Below are positions 1-8,369 of a DNA stretch of 51,406 nt, in pieces. How positions within the stretch are numbered: position 1 is the first letter of the stretch; every line of letters begins with the position of its first letter. A program made the position numbers and the translations under genes. Source of the DNA: Neomegalonema sp. (GTDB taxonomy: Bacteria; Pseudomonadota; Alphaproteobacteria; Rhodobacterales; Rhodobacteraceae); the NCBI GenBank assembly GCA_022760355.1, contig JALEGB010000109.1:1-51406 (forward strand). The letters are read 5' to 3'. Under the pieces are notes generated by a model. That model worked only from the letters and a program-made list of their open reading frames with translations. It was not told where the DNA came from and made no database searches.

Positions 1-100
1 CTAGGCTTGACGGTGAGCCACACCGCCTGCGCCTCGATATTCTAGCCGACAAGCCCCTAAACCGGGCTGACGGCGTCTGCTGAAGGGGTTTCGACCTTAG
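1..100. repeat. Repeat family A, left copy (inverted relative to 51295-51394)
   Basis: These 100 bases are the reverse complement of 51295-51394 with two mismatches (in the CGGCGTCTGC stretch near 71-80 and in the CGACCTTAG end at 92-100). The element starts and ends with CTAG/TTAG and has a GGGGTTTCGACC core at its inner end. Shorter, diverged copies of that core lie at 23591 and 44958, so this is a dispersed intergenic element. It contains no reading frame of note. It ends 5 bp before the stop codon of the SHOCT gene. Confidence 0.9.
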
Positions 101-105
101 GTCGG

Positions 106-918
106 CTACAACCGCGCCAAAAGCTCCGCCTTCTTCGTTGCGAACTCTTCCTCGGTCAGCGCGCCGGAGTCGCGCAGGGAGGCAAGCTTGGCGATCGTCT
201 CCAGGATCTCGTCGCTCGCCGCGCCGCCTGGGGCGGATGACGGCGCGGGCTGCGGGACATCCGGCAGCGTCGGTTGCGCTTCCATCATTGGCGCCGGCGC
301 AGGCGCCGGAGCTGGCGTGGGCTGCGGCGCGAGGATGGCGGCGGGCGCAGCGTCGGCTGGGCCGCCGATCCGCGGCAGGCTCGACAATGCGAACTGGCCA
401 AACTGGCTGGAGAAGCTGACGCCGAGGAATGGGTCGCCCGGGCCGGATTGCTGCTGGCTCCAGCCGCCGATCTGATGCTCGCCCGTATCGAGCAGGATCA
501 CCGGCGCCCCATTGCCGGGATCAAAGGCGATCCGCCGCGCATCCGGGAAGTAGGCGTAGCGCGTCTGGTTCTGTCCACCGACCGAAGCCGGCGATCCCAG
601 CTCCTGCGGCCACCAGGCGGCGCCGGCGATTGTTTGCGGCGCGGCGAACAGCATTTCCTGCGCCATCGCGGCCGAGAGTTCGCCGCAAAGATTGGCGACC
701 GTCCCCTGAAGCCCCTGGTTAAACATGTCCCCGACCATGGTCATGCCGCCGGCCATCCATTGCCCGGAGCCGCCAAGTTCGGGGATATTGAACTGCGCCA
801 TCCCGCCGCCGCCTTGCGCGACGGCCCGCGCCATCGCCTCAACCGCGCCCTCGGACAGGCCATAGCGGCGCGAAAGATCTTGAAACAGGTTTCGCCCTGC
901 GTCGGTGATATCGGTCAT
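106..918 (-). CDS. SHOCT-domain protein with Pro/Ala-rich linker
   Basis: A 270-residue protein without signal peptide or membrane segment. The last 30 or so residues (pattern LRDSGALTEEEFATKKAELL) form a SHOCT domain, a short C-terminal helical hairpin found at the end of many unrelated bacterial proteins and thought to mediate oligomerisation or binding. It is preceded by a low-complexity linker of Pro-Ala repeats at about residues 195-235. The N-terminal 180 residues are Gly/Ala/Gln-rich and I do not recognise them. An AAGG sequence about 8 nt upstream supports the start at 918. It is a single gene pointing at the left end of the window, with family A repeat just beyond the stop. SHOCT assignment is firm; the cellular role is unknown. 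Confidence 0.85.
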   Translation of the reverse strand: MTDITDAGRNLFQDLSRRYGLSEGAVEAMARAVAQGGGGMAQFNIPELGGSGQWMAGGMTMVGDMFNQGLQGTVANLCGELSAAMAQEMLFAAPQTIAGAAWWPQELGSPASVGGQNQTRYAYFPDARRIAFDPGNGAPVILLDTGEHQIGGWSQQQSGPGDPFLGVSFSSQFGQFALSSLPRIGGPADAAPAAILAPQPTPAPAPAPAPMMEAQPTLPDVPQPAPSSAPGGAASDEILETIAKLASLRDSGALTEEEFATKKAELLARL

Positions 919-1107
919 GTCGTCGGCCTTTCGCCTTCCGTCCGCCCACTGCGACGCAACAAAAGCTAATGAATCCAGCTTTGGTCCTAGTCCAATTTGT
1001 CGGCGACCGCCAGCTTTCGCATCTGCGAGAGACGGCGGCGTAAGATTAATCTTTTACCCGCCGGTGATATTCTGAGCGCAAATTGGGCCGAAAATTGCGG
1101 AGGCGCG

Positions 1108-1301
1108 ATGAATTTGGCTCGGATAACGCATCAACCGCGGACATTGTTTGCGCGGTTTTTAATCAATAATGAGGCGCAAGCGCGATCGAGTACACCTTTC
1201 TCGTCGCGCTTATCGGCCTTGCGGTTGTGGGCGTGCTGACCACGACGGGCGACACGCTCAAGTCCGGTTGGGGGCGCTCTGTTGGTATCGGCGCCCGTTA
1301 G
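1108..1301 (+). pseudogene. flp: Flp/Fap-type pilin, frameshifted
   Basis: ATG at 1108 has GGAGG 5 nt upstream and opens a frame reading MNLARITHQPRTLFARFLINNEA. From about 1173 the pilin continues in a different frame as ASAIEYTFLVALIGLAVVGV, then a hydrophilic tail ending in TAG at 1299. Joining the two needs one extra G in the GAGGCGC run at 1171-1177, which would give NNEGASAIEY. That is exactly the prepilin-peptidase site of Flp pilins (cleavage after Gly, with IEY following), then the usual 20-residue hydrophobic helix. Flp pilins build Tad pili. No in-frame start exists downstream because TAA-TGA precedes the second part in its own frame. No tad genes are in the window, so it is an orphan. 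A sequencing error in a short G run is the alternative to a true pseudogene. Confidence 0.8.
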
Positions 1302-1870
1302 TATACGCGCACGGTAACTGGGATCCGCCATCCGTACTTACCCGCCGGGGGCGCGACCTGCACCTCAAATTTGTCGACGCCGGGCCGTGAGCCTGCGCGG
1401 TAATAAACTGAGCGCATTGCTATGCGCGAGGTGCGGCAGTGGCTCCGCATAGGATATGTCGTCGGAATGGGACGCTCTTCGATATGGGGCGTGACTTTGC
1501 CAAATATCGGGTCCGAAGCGGGCGCTGCAACGAATACTCCTTTGTAGACGCACTTGCCTTTTAGCCAATACCACGAGTTTAACCTGATCCGCCCATTTCG
1601 ACGAACTGACACATTTATGGGCTTGCCGAGGCTGTAACGGGTGGAGACGCTCGCGCTGGACTTCGAGGTGCTGGCGTTTCCGCCAGCTAAAACTGAAACC
1701 AGCAGCCCGATCCCCATGACAAACAGGCCGATATTCGCGACGAGCCAGCCGGCTGACTTCTTGATGATATCGCGAAGCTCATCTCGGCTAAAAAAGATCA
1801 TCGCCATCGGCAGGACAAAGCTGCCAATCAGACTGGCGATTGCAAAAAACAACTGCAACTCAGGCGACAT
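1298..1870 (-). CDS. Hypothetical protein with two N-terminal membrane helices
   Basis: 190 residues starting MSPELQLFFAIASL; the start at 1870 is chosen over one 15 codons upstream because AGGGA lies 6 nt before it. Hydrophobic stretches at about residues 5-27 and 42-64 look like two membrane helices separated by a short charged loop, followed by about 125 residues rich in Arg and beta-prone segments, with two Cys. I do not recognise the family. Its stop codon overlaps the end of the convergent flp remnant by 3 bp, so the two genes share their 3-prime ends. No neighbour suggests a function. Confidence 0.6.
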   Translation of the reverse strand: MSPELQLFFAIASLIGSFVLPMAMIFFSRDELRDIIKKSAGWLVANIGLFVMGIGLLVSVLAGGNASTSKSSASVSTRYSLGKPINVSVRRNGRIRLNSWYWLKGKCVYKGVFVAAPASDPIFGKVTPHIEERPIPTTYPMRSHCRTSRIAMRSVYYRAGSRPGVDKFEVQVAPPAGKYGWRIPVTVRVY

Positions 1871-1975
1871 CGGCTTTCCCTCATTGACCGACGGATCGGC
1901 CGGCAAATTAGTCAACCACAGGGGCGGGGGGGAAGAAGAAACGGAGGTGGCGGCCGAGCCCCCCGCCTCGGTTTT

Positions 1976-2785
1976 CTATTCGCCTTTGAACACTGGCCGT
2001 CGTTTCTCCAAAAATGCGGCGACGCCTTCGCGGTGGTCGGCGCTGGCGGCGGCTTCGGCCTGAATCTTGGTTTCCAGGGCCAGCTGCTCCGGCAACGAGC
2101 CGGAATCCCAGCTGGCGGCCAATAGTTTCTTCGTCAGGGCGAATGCGCCGGTTGGGCCGGCGGCGAGGCGCTGGGCCAGCGCGCGCGCCTCCTCCGCCAG
2201 CGCGTCATCCTCCACCACGCGCCAAATCATCCCCCATCGCGCCGCCGTGTCGGCGTCAATGGCCTCGCCGCTGATCGCGAAGCCGACGGCTCGGGCATGG
2301 CCAATGCGGCGCGGCAGAAACCAGGATCCGCCGCCGGCTGGGGTGAGGGCCAGTTTCGCAAAGGGGGAGGCGAATTTCGCTCCGCGCCCTGCGATGGCGA
2401 TGTCAGCGGCAAGGGCCATATGCAGCCCCGCGCCGGCGGCCGCGCCATTGATTGCCGCGATGATTGGGAGCGGCGCCTCGGCGATCTCGGTAAAAAACGG
2501 CGCGTACTCGGTCGCCAACATCTGTTCGACATTGTCGACGGCGCGGAACTCCTCAAGGTCTTGCCCAGCACAGAAGGCGGGCGGCTCGGCTTGGATGAGC
2601 ACTGCGCGGGCTTCCTGAGCCGCGCGCCGGAGCGCCGCGCGAATTTCGCCGCGCATCGCGTTGGTCAGCGCATTCCGGCGCTCCGGCCGCGCGAGCGTAA
2701 TCGTCGCCAACCCATCATCGACGCCGAAGCGGATTTCTTGAAACGCTGTGCTTCCCTCCGCCGCCGTCATTCCCGCTCCCGTCAT
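1976..2785 (-). CDS. Enoyl-CoA hydratase/isomerase family protein (PaaG-like)
   Basis: 269 residues with the crotonase fold. Visible motifs: RRNALTNAM at the N-terminal strand, FCAGQDL and NGAAAGAGLHMALAADI for the CoA-binding and oxyanion region, and a C-terminal HREGVAAFLEKRRPVFKG helix typical of enoyl-CoA hydratase/isomerases. Family members hydrate or isomerise acyl-CoA double bonds. The sequence around LTPAGGGSWFLPRRIG resembles the PaaG group (ring 1,2-epoxyphenylacetyl-CoA isomerase), but the Asp usually seen before the GG pair is Ala here, and the two hydratase Glu positions are also not Glu, so the exact reaction is open. The start could also be the Met five residues in, which has GGGAG nearby. 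It is a lone gene, divergent from the DUF817 gene. Confidence 0.85.
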   Translation of the reverse strand: MTGAGMTAAEGSTAFQEIRFGVDDGLATITLARPERRNALTNAMRGEIRAALRRAAQEARAVLIQAEPPAFCAGQDLEEFRAVDNVEQMLATEYAPFFTEIAEAPLPIIAAINGAAAGAGLHMALAADIAIAGRGAKFASPFAKLALTPAGGGSWFLPRRIGHARAVGFAISGEAIDADTAARWGMIWRVVEDDALAEEARALAQRLAAGPTGAFALTKKLLAASWDSGSLPEQLALETKIQAEAAASADHREGVAAFLEKRRPVFKGE

Positions 2786-2954
2786 GCGTTCGCCCTCTTT
2801 GCAGTTTTGTAAGCAGCATTAGCGCTGTTAGAGCCTGTTGGTCTGCAACTATTACGTCGCTGAGCCGATGGAGGCGCCCCATGGCGGCTCCAACCGCAAG
2901 ATGCCGGCGATTGGGCGCAGTCGGCAAGGCGATCGGCGCAGAAAGGGGCGGGAG

Positions 2955-3884
2955 ATGGGGCAGTTTGCGCGGAATGCGGCCCGGTTTGTTTGGCTGCAAA
3001 TTTCAGCGGCCAGCTTCGCAATCATCCTCTTGGCGCTGTTCGTCCTCAGCCGGTTGTACTGGCCGGAGGATGCGGCCTTGCATCGCTACGACGCCCTGCT
3101 CATCGCCTGTTTATTGATCCAGACGGTGCTGATCGCGACCGGGTTGGAAAGCTTGGATGAAGCGAAAGCGATTGCGGTCTATCACGTCGTCGGCGTGGTG
3201 ATGGAGGTGTTCAAGGTTTGGGCTGGATCCTGGTTTTACCCGGAGCCTTCGGTCGCCCAGGTCGGGGGCGCGCCGCTGTTTGAGGGGATGTCCTTCGCGG
3301 CGTTCGGCGCGGCTGGCGCGCCGGTGAGTTTCGCTCTGAGCGCTGCAGGGACAGACCTGCTGCCAACTCTGGCGGTTCCGTTGGTTGGCGGCGTGCCGCT
3401 CTTTACCGGCTTTATGTATTCGGCCGTTGGCAGCTATATCGCGCGCGCATGGGGGCTGCTTCGAGTGGACTTCAATTATTTCCCCCCGATATGGGCCGCT
3501 TTTTTGGTCGCGCTATTGATCTATTTTAATTTTTATACGCACCATTATATCTGGGATTGGCGCTATGTTCTGTTTGCTGCAACTTGTATTTTGTTTTGGC
3601 GGTCATGGCTGCGGTTTGACTTTGGTCGAGCCCGCGCATCGCTGCCGGTTCTGACGATATTCATCGCCGTTGGCGCGCTGATCTGGATTGCCGAGAATAT
3701 CGCGACCTGGGCGAATGTCTGGATCTACCCGCAGCAAACCGAGCAATGGCGGCCCGTTTCCGTGCAGAAGATCGGCAGTTGGACCTTGCTGATGATCCTC
3801 AGCTTCGTGCTCTCGGCGGCGCTGCATCGGCCGGATCTGCCGAGAGGCGCCGCCGACCCTAGTCTCGATCCTTTCCCGCCATAA
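2955..3884 (+). CDS. DUF817 family integral membrane protein (YoaT-like)
   Basis: 309 residues from the ATG at 2955, preceded by AAGGGGCGGGAG; a TTG start 39 codons upstream is unlikely because its product is basic and unlike the family. Eight or so hydrophobic segments. Family marks: EVFKVWAGSWFYPEP, then GGVPLFTGFMYSAVGSYIARAW, then a Trp/Tyr-rich C-terminal part with WIYPQQ. DUF817 proteins are polytopic membrane proteins of unknown function. The last 26 bp overlap the 3-prime end of the convergent ccmFH gene. Confidence 0.85.
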   Translation: MGQFARNAARFVWLQISAASFAIILLALFVLSRLYWPEDAALHRYDALLIACLLIQTVLIATGLESLDEAKAIAVYHVVGVVMEVFKVWAGSWFYPEPSVAQVGGAPLFEGMSFAAFGAAGAPVSFALSAAGTDLLPTLAVPLVGGVPLFTGFMYSAVGSYIARAWGLLRVDFNYFPPIWAAFLVALLIYFNFYTHHYIWDWRYVLFAATCILFWRSWLRFDFGRARASLPVLTIFIAVGALIWIAENIATWANVWIYPQQTEQWRPVSVQKIGSWTLLMILSFVLSAALHRPDLPRGAADPSLDPFPP

Positions 3885-6492
3885 TCGCGTCCAGCTGCGC
3901 CTGCTCTTCTGCGGAGAGGGGCGGGGCCTCGGGTGCGGATGGCGCGGGCGCGGCGCGTTTCTTCAATCGCGCGAGCCCGAGCGCGAGGGCCATCCCGAGC
4001 GCAAGCAGCGGCAACAACCAGACAATGAAAGTGCGGCCGAAGAATGGGGGCGCCAACAGAACCTCTTCGCCATAGGCCGCCACCAGTCGCGCTTTGATCT
4101 CCGCATCCGTCTCGCCCGCCGCCATATGCTTACGGGCGAAGGCGCGAATGTCGGTCGCGATCGGCGCGTTGCTGTCATCCACCGATTGATTGTCGCAGGT
4201 CATGCAGCGCAGCTCGCGGAACAGGCGCCGGGCGCGGGACTCCATGGCTTTGTCGGTGAACTGCTCTTCAGGCTCAATCGCGTAAGTCGGGGTGGGCGCC
4301 AGCGTGAGCGCCGCCGCGAGCGCGATCATCGCCGTGGTTGCGGCGGCGGCGCCTTTGCGCAGCGCCGGCGCTCCGATCCGCAATCGGCGATCCAGCAGCG
4401 AAAACAGCCCGCCAAGCGACATCATAATACAGCCCAGCCATACCCATGACACCAGCGGCTTCACTTCCGTGCGCAGCACCCATCCGCCATCGGCGCGGCG
4501 TTCGCCAAGCACGACATAAAGATCACGGAGCAGTCCGGTCGACAGCCCTACTTCGCTGGTGATTTCGGCGCGGGTCGTGTAGCGCCGCCGCTCTGGCGTC
4601 ACCGTCGCGATCCGGGCGCCGTTATTATAGACCGCGACGGTAGCTTGCAGTCCGGTGTAGTTCGACCCCTTTGCCGGCTGGATCGACAGCACGCGGAACA
4701 CGATGTCGCCATGTGCGACCTGATCGCCGATTTTCACAGTCCTGATATCGCTGCTCGACAGTCCATGCGACAGGATTGCGCCGAGGACGAAAACGCCGAG
4801 GCCGGCATGGGCGGCGGCTTTTCCGACCGTCGCGAGCGGCGTGTTCAGCAGGCGACGGCCTACCTCGGCGAGCGAGGCCTCGCCGCGCACCGCCTCCGGA
4901 AGTCGCGCGCGCTCCAACAGCTCATAGATCGCACCGAAGATCGCCCAGAAGCCCAGCAGCGCGCCCAGGCAGGTGATGATGAAGTCAAGCGTCGTGACGG
5001 CGCCGTCGCTGGCCGCGGTCGCCTGCGCCCAAGCCGCTCCAATCATACCGACAAACGCGGCCGCCATGGCTGGCGCAGCGCGCCAGAGTACGGCGTTGGC
5101 CACCGCCCGCTTCCACGGCGTCGCCGCGCCCAGGGGCGCTAGGGCGATCAAAGGGGTGAAGAACAGAGCCATCATGATGTTGAAGAAGGGCGGGCCGATC
5201 GTGACGCGAACGCTGAAGGCCTGGAACACGATCGGCGCGACGGTGCCGACAAACACGGCCGCGAGGGACGACGCGAGCAGAACATTGTTCAGCAGCAGGC
5301 CCGCCTCCCGGCTTACCAGCGCAAACATGCCTCCTGACGCGAGACCCGGCGCTCTCCAGGCATAGAGAGTGAGCGCTCCACCGACAAACAACACCAATAT
5401 GGCGAGGATGAAGAGGCCGCGGCTGGGATCCGAGGCGAAGGCGTGGACCGATGCGAGCACGCCGGAGCGGACGAGGAACGCGCCAAACAGCGAGAAGGAA
5501 AAGGCGACGATCGCGAGCAGGACCGTCCAGCTTTTCAACTCGCCGCGCTTCTCAACCACGATTGCGGAATGCAGCAGAGCGGTCGCGGCCAGCCAGGGCA
5601 TGAAGGAGGCGTTTTCAACCGGGTCCCAAAACCACCAACCGCCCCAACCGAGCTCATAGTAGGCCCAGTAGGAGCCCAGGGCGATCCCGAGCGTCAGGGC
5701 GATCCAGGCGAACAGCGTCCAAGGGCGGACCCAGCGCGCCCACGCGGCGTCGACCTTGCCTTCCCACAGCGCGGCGACGGCGAAGGAATAGGCGATCGAG
5801 AGCCCCACATAGCCGGCATAGAGGATCGGCGGATGCAGCGCGAGGCCTGGATCCTGCAAAACCGGGTTGAGATCGCGCCCGTCCACCGGCAGCCGCAGGG
5901 CGTCCCCATAGCGGGCTGCAAGCTCCAGCAGCGCGGAGGTGGACATTTTATCGAGCTTTGGCAGCAGCGCCTCCAGGCCGGGGAGCGTTGCGTTCGCCGC
6001 CAGCAATTGACGCAGATAGGCGTCGTCCATCCCCTCAGGCCAACGGGCGAAAGGGGAGGAGCTGAACAGGATGAACGCAAGAAACGCGGCGGAGACGACG
6101 CCTTGCACGGACAGCGTCCGCGCGCGCAGCGACTGCGGCAGCCGGCGCCCAAACAGCGCAACCAACGCCCCGAACAACGCCAGCATCAGCGCCCAGAGCA
6201 GCATGGAGCCTTCATGGTTCGCCCAGACCCCGGCAATCTTATAGCCCAGCGGTTTGTCGATGCTCGAATGCTGGTACACGAGCGAGACTGAAAGGTCTGT
6301 ATTGACGAAGGCGTAGATCAGCGCGGCGAAGCTGGCCGCCACCAGGGTGAATTGCGCGATCGCCGCATTGTCGCCGATCCGCATAAGATCCAGCCGTCCC
6401 CGCGTTGCGCCGATCGCCGGCGCCACGCCCTGCAACAGAGCGACCAGCAGCGCCAGCGCCAGCGCGAAATGTCCTAGTTCAACGACCATCAT
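3859..6492 (-). CDS. ccmF: Cytochrome c maturation fusion protein CcmF-CcmH
   Basis: 877 residues, longer than any normal CcmF (about 640-670). Residues 1 to about 700 are CcmF, the heme lyase core: many membrane helices, the tryptophan-rich heme-handling motif WGGWWFWDPVENASFMPW at about 283-300, and conserved periplasmic His. About 50 extra residues (around 152-202) sit between the SSPFAR segment and the PVDGRDLNP segment, where most CcmF proteins are short. Residues 720-738 form a new hydrophobic leader ending in Ala-rich sequence, followed by a CcmH/CcmL domain whose redox motif is LRCMTC (Cys 763 and 766), then DNQS and a final membrane helix at about 821-841. In most bacteria these are two proteins; together they attach heme to apocytochrome c on the outer face of the inner membrane. 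The start has Met-Met; either could be used. CcmE lies 2.5 kb away on the same strand. Confidence 0.93.
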   Translation of the reverse strand: MMVVELGHFALALALLVALLQGVAPAIGATRGRLDLMRIGDNAAIAQFTLVAASFAALIYAFVNTDLSVSLVYQHSSIDKPLGYKIAGVWANHEGSMLLWALMLALFGALVALFGRRLPQSLRARTLSVQGVVSAAFLAFILFSSSPFARWPEGMDDAYLRQLLAANATLPGLEALLPKLDKMSTSALLELAARYGDALRLPVDGRDLNPVLQDPGLALHPPILYAGYVGLSIAYSFAVAALWEGKVDAAWARWVRPWTLFAWIALTLGIALGSYWAYYELGWGGWWFWDPVENASFMPWLAATALLHSAIVVEKRGELKSWTVLLAIVAFSFSLFGAFLVRSGVLASVHAFASDPSRGLFILAILVLFVGGALTLYAWRAPGLASGGMFALVSREAGLLLNNVLLASSLAAVFVGTVAPIVFQAFSVRVTIGPPFFNIMMALFFTPLIALAPLGAATPWKRAVANAVLWRAAPAMAAAFVGMIGAAWAQATAASDGAVTTLDFIITCLGALLGFWAIFGAIYELLERARLPEAVRGEASLAEVGRRLLNTPLATVGKAAAHAGLGVFVLGAILSHGLSSSDIRTVKIGDQVAHGDIVFRVLSIQPAKGSNYTGLQATVAVYNNGARIATVTPERRRYTTRAEITSEVGLSTGLLRDLYVVLGERRADGGWVLRTEVKPLVSWVWLGCIMMSLGGLFSLLDRRLRIGAPALRKGAAAATTAMIALAAALTLAPTPTYAIEPEEQFTDKAMESRARRLFRELRCMTCDNQSVDDSNAPIATDIRAFARKHMAAGETDAEIKARLVAAYGEEVLLAPPFFGRTFIVWLLPLLALGMALALGLARLKKRAAPAPSAPEAPPLSAEEQAQLDAIMAGKDRD

Positions 6493-6610
6493 CTCGCCCT
6501 ACACGCTCTATGCGCCACAATTCGGATGTTGGCGCTGACGTATCGTATTTTGCGTCTTCAAAGCGGCCTGACGAGGGCGAACAGGTGGGACCAGTTGGCG
6601 CAGGGCGCGG

Positions 6611-7252
6611 CTACCCTGCGTGTTTTGACGCTTCGCTCGCGCCTAAGGCGTTTTCAAGCTCCTCAATTCGTGTGTGGAGCGGTGCGACGGCGCGTTGAAT
6701 GTCTTCAGCGGTGTAGCGCGGCGTGATGTGTTGCGGACAGTTCCAATCGAAGGCTTCGATCTTGATGACAAACGCCCGTTCAATCCGCGCATCGTATCCC
6801 ACGGGAGTTAGCCGGTCGAACAGCGCTTGGCTCTCGCGGTCCAGCGCGTCGGTCGCCTCGATCGTGCGGGCGCGCCCGTAGATTTTGAGCCGGGCGCGAC
6901 GCGGATAGTCGATCAGAAACAGCGAGACCCGATCGTCGCCCTGCAAATTGCCGACGCTGATATATTGCCGGTTGCCGGCGAAATCGGCGAAGCTCACCGT
7001 CTTGTCGTCCAGCACATGCAGAAAGCCTGGGGGGCCGCCACGATGCTGGAGGTAGGGCCAGCCGGTCTCGCTGATGCTGGCGATATAGAAGCTGTCGCGG
7101 CTTGCGATAAACGCCTGCTCATCCAATCCCAACGCATGATTGGTCTCGCCGGGGCGTTCTTGCCGCTTGGCGTAGCCGTTGCGACTGCCGCGCGTGGTTT
7201 GCATGGCTTTGACGGCGTCTGTAAACGCGATTTCCGTGTAGCGATGTCCCAT
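6611..7252 (-). CDS. Pyridoxamine 5'-phosphate oxidase family flavoprotein
   Basis: 213 residues beginning MGHRYTEIAFTDAVKAMQ, chosen because GGGAG lies 6 nt upstream of the ATG at 7252; the ATG two codons earlier is less well placed. The FMN-binding split-barrel is evident: DSFYIASISETGWPYLQHRGGPPGFL, then FADFAGNRQYISVGNL and the RARLKIYGRAR strand. This subgroup is usually not the vitamin B6 enzyme itself but a flavin- or F420-type reductase of unknown substrate. The C-terminal 30 residues form a helix rich in Glu and Arg. It is divergently transcribed from a LysR regulator across a 116-bp gap, the usual arrangement of a regulator and its target. Confidence 0.85.
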   Translation of the reverse strand: MGHRYTEIAFTDAVKAMQTTRGSRNGYAKRQERPGETNHALGLDEQAFIASRDSFYIASISETGWPYLQHRGGPPGFLHVLDDKTVSFADFAGNRQYISVGNLQGDDRVSLFLIDYPRRARLKIYGRARTIEATDALDRESQALFDRLTPVGYDARIERAFVIKIEAFDWNCPQHITPRYTAEDIQRAVAPLHTRIEELENALGASEASKHAG

Positions 7253-7368
7253 TTGCATCTCCCGCTGGGCCGGCTCCTCGGGCGTGCGGCCTGTCAGCGA
7301 TATACGGACGCGTCGATCTCTGCATAATAGGCAAGATATGAAGGGGACTATTGCGTAAAGAGGAATAA
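7253..7368. promoter_or_regulatory. Shared divergent promoter region, LysR / PNPOx-like gene
   Basis: This gap separates the divergent starts. It is AT-richer than its surroundings near 7322-7368 and contains an imperfect inverted pair, GCATAATAG at 7322-7330 and CTATTGCG near 7350-7357, which could be part of a LysR operator. No clear -35/-10 is recognisable. Assignment rests mainly on position. Confidence 0.35.
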
Positions 7369-8292
7369 TTGAGCCGGTTTGAGCAGATGGAGGTGTTCGT
7401 CGCTGTCGCCGAAGCCGGCGGGTTTGCAAAAGGCGCCCAGGCGCTGCGCATCTCGCCGCCCGCCGCAACACGCGCCGTTGCAGCGCTGGAGGAAAGGCTG
7501 GGCGTGCGGCTGCTGCAGCGGACGACCCGCCGGATGGGGCTGACAGAGGCGGGCGCTCGTTTCTTGATGGAGGCGAAGCGCATTCTCGGCGATGTCGAGT
7601 CGGCGGAGCTGAGCGCGGCCGGCGAGGCTGGCGCGCCGGCCGGGCGGTTGAAGATCACCTCCTCCGCGACCTTTGGCCGGCTGGCCGTCAGCCCGTTGAT
7701 TGGCGGTTTTCTGGACGCGCACGCCCAGGTCTCCGTGTCCCTGCTGCTGCTCGATCGGGTGGTCGATCTGGTCGAAGAGGGGATCGATGTGGCGGTTCGG
7801 CTTGGCGATCTCCCCGATAGCAGCCTGGTCAGCCGCAATGTGGGCGCGGTGCGCCGAATTCTCGTGGCCAGCCCCGACTATCTGGCCAGAACCAGCCTGC
7901 CTGAGCATCCCGGGGATTTGAAACATCATCGCCTGATTGGATTTACCGGCCTGGGCGGACCGCGGGGCTGGCCGGTGCATGGGCCCGACGGGGCCATTCA
8001 GATCGCGTTGAGCCCGCGTTTTGAGGTCAATGATGCTGAGGCGGCAATCGCCGCGGCGGTGGATGGCGAAGGGATCGCCCCGGCGATGAGCTATGTGGTC
8101 GGGCGCAGGCTGACGACCGGGGCTCTGGTTCAGGTGCTGCCGGAGTTTCAGCCGCCATTGCAGCCGATCCGCCTCGTCTATCCGCATGCCCGTCTGTTGG
8201 CGCCGAAGGTGCGCGCATTCGTCGAGTGGGCGGCGCCGCGATTGCGCAACCGGATCGAGGAGCTCACCTGCGCGGCGGGGGCGCCCGCCTGA
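7369..8292 (+). CDS. LysR-family transcriptional regulator
   Basis: 307 residues from a TTG codon with AGAGGA just upstream. The N-terminal winged helix-turn-helix is clear (EQMEVFVAVAEAGGFAKGAQ, then SPPAATRAVAALEERLGVRL and QRTTRR), followed by an effector-binding periplasmic-binding-protein fold from about residue 90. The sequence belongs with the CrgA/DsdC-like group that has GRLKITSSATFGR at the domain start. It probably controls the divergent pyridoxamine-oxidase-like gene and its own expression. The pair sits between ccmFH and ccmE and interrupts what is normally a continuous ccm cluster. Confidence 0.9.
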   Translation: MSRFEQMEVFVAVAEAGGFAKGAQALRISPPAATRAVAALEERLGVRLLQRTTRRMGLTEAGARFLMEAKRILGDVESAELSAAGEAGAPAGRLKITSSATFGRLAVSPLIGGFLDAHAQVSVSLLLLDRVVDLVEEGIDVAVRLGDLPDSSLVSRNVGAVRRILVASPDYLARTSLPEHPGDLKHHRLIGFTGLGGPRGWPVHGPDGAIQIALSPRFEVNDAEAAIAAAVDGEGIAPAMSYVVGRRLTTGALVQVLPEFQPPLQPIRLVYPHARLLAPKVRAFVEWAAPRLRNRIEELTCAAGAPA

Positions 8293-8369
8293 TTGCGTCC
8301 GCCGTCGCGCCCCAAAGCCGGCGCATTGCGTCTGATCATGCGCACCAGCCGAATAGAGAGGATACGACG

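Noticed and set aside
274-969. Plus-strand frame opposite the SHOCT gene
   Set aside because: Arg-rich shadow; the minus frame carries the SHOCT domain and ribosome site.
5443-6291. 282-residue plus-strand frame opposite ccmF
   Set aside because: Low-complexity Gln/Arg/Gly composition and no ribosome site; ccmF motifs on the other strand are certain.
7348-8187. 279-residue minus-strand frame opposite the LysR gene
   Set aside because: Antisense shadow; the LysR frame has canonical HTH and effector domains.
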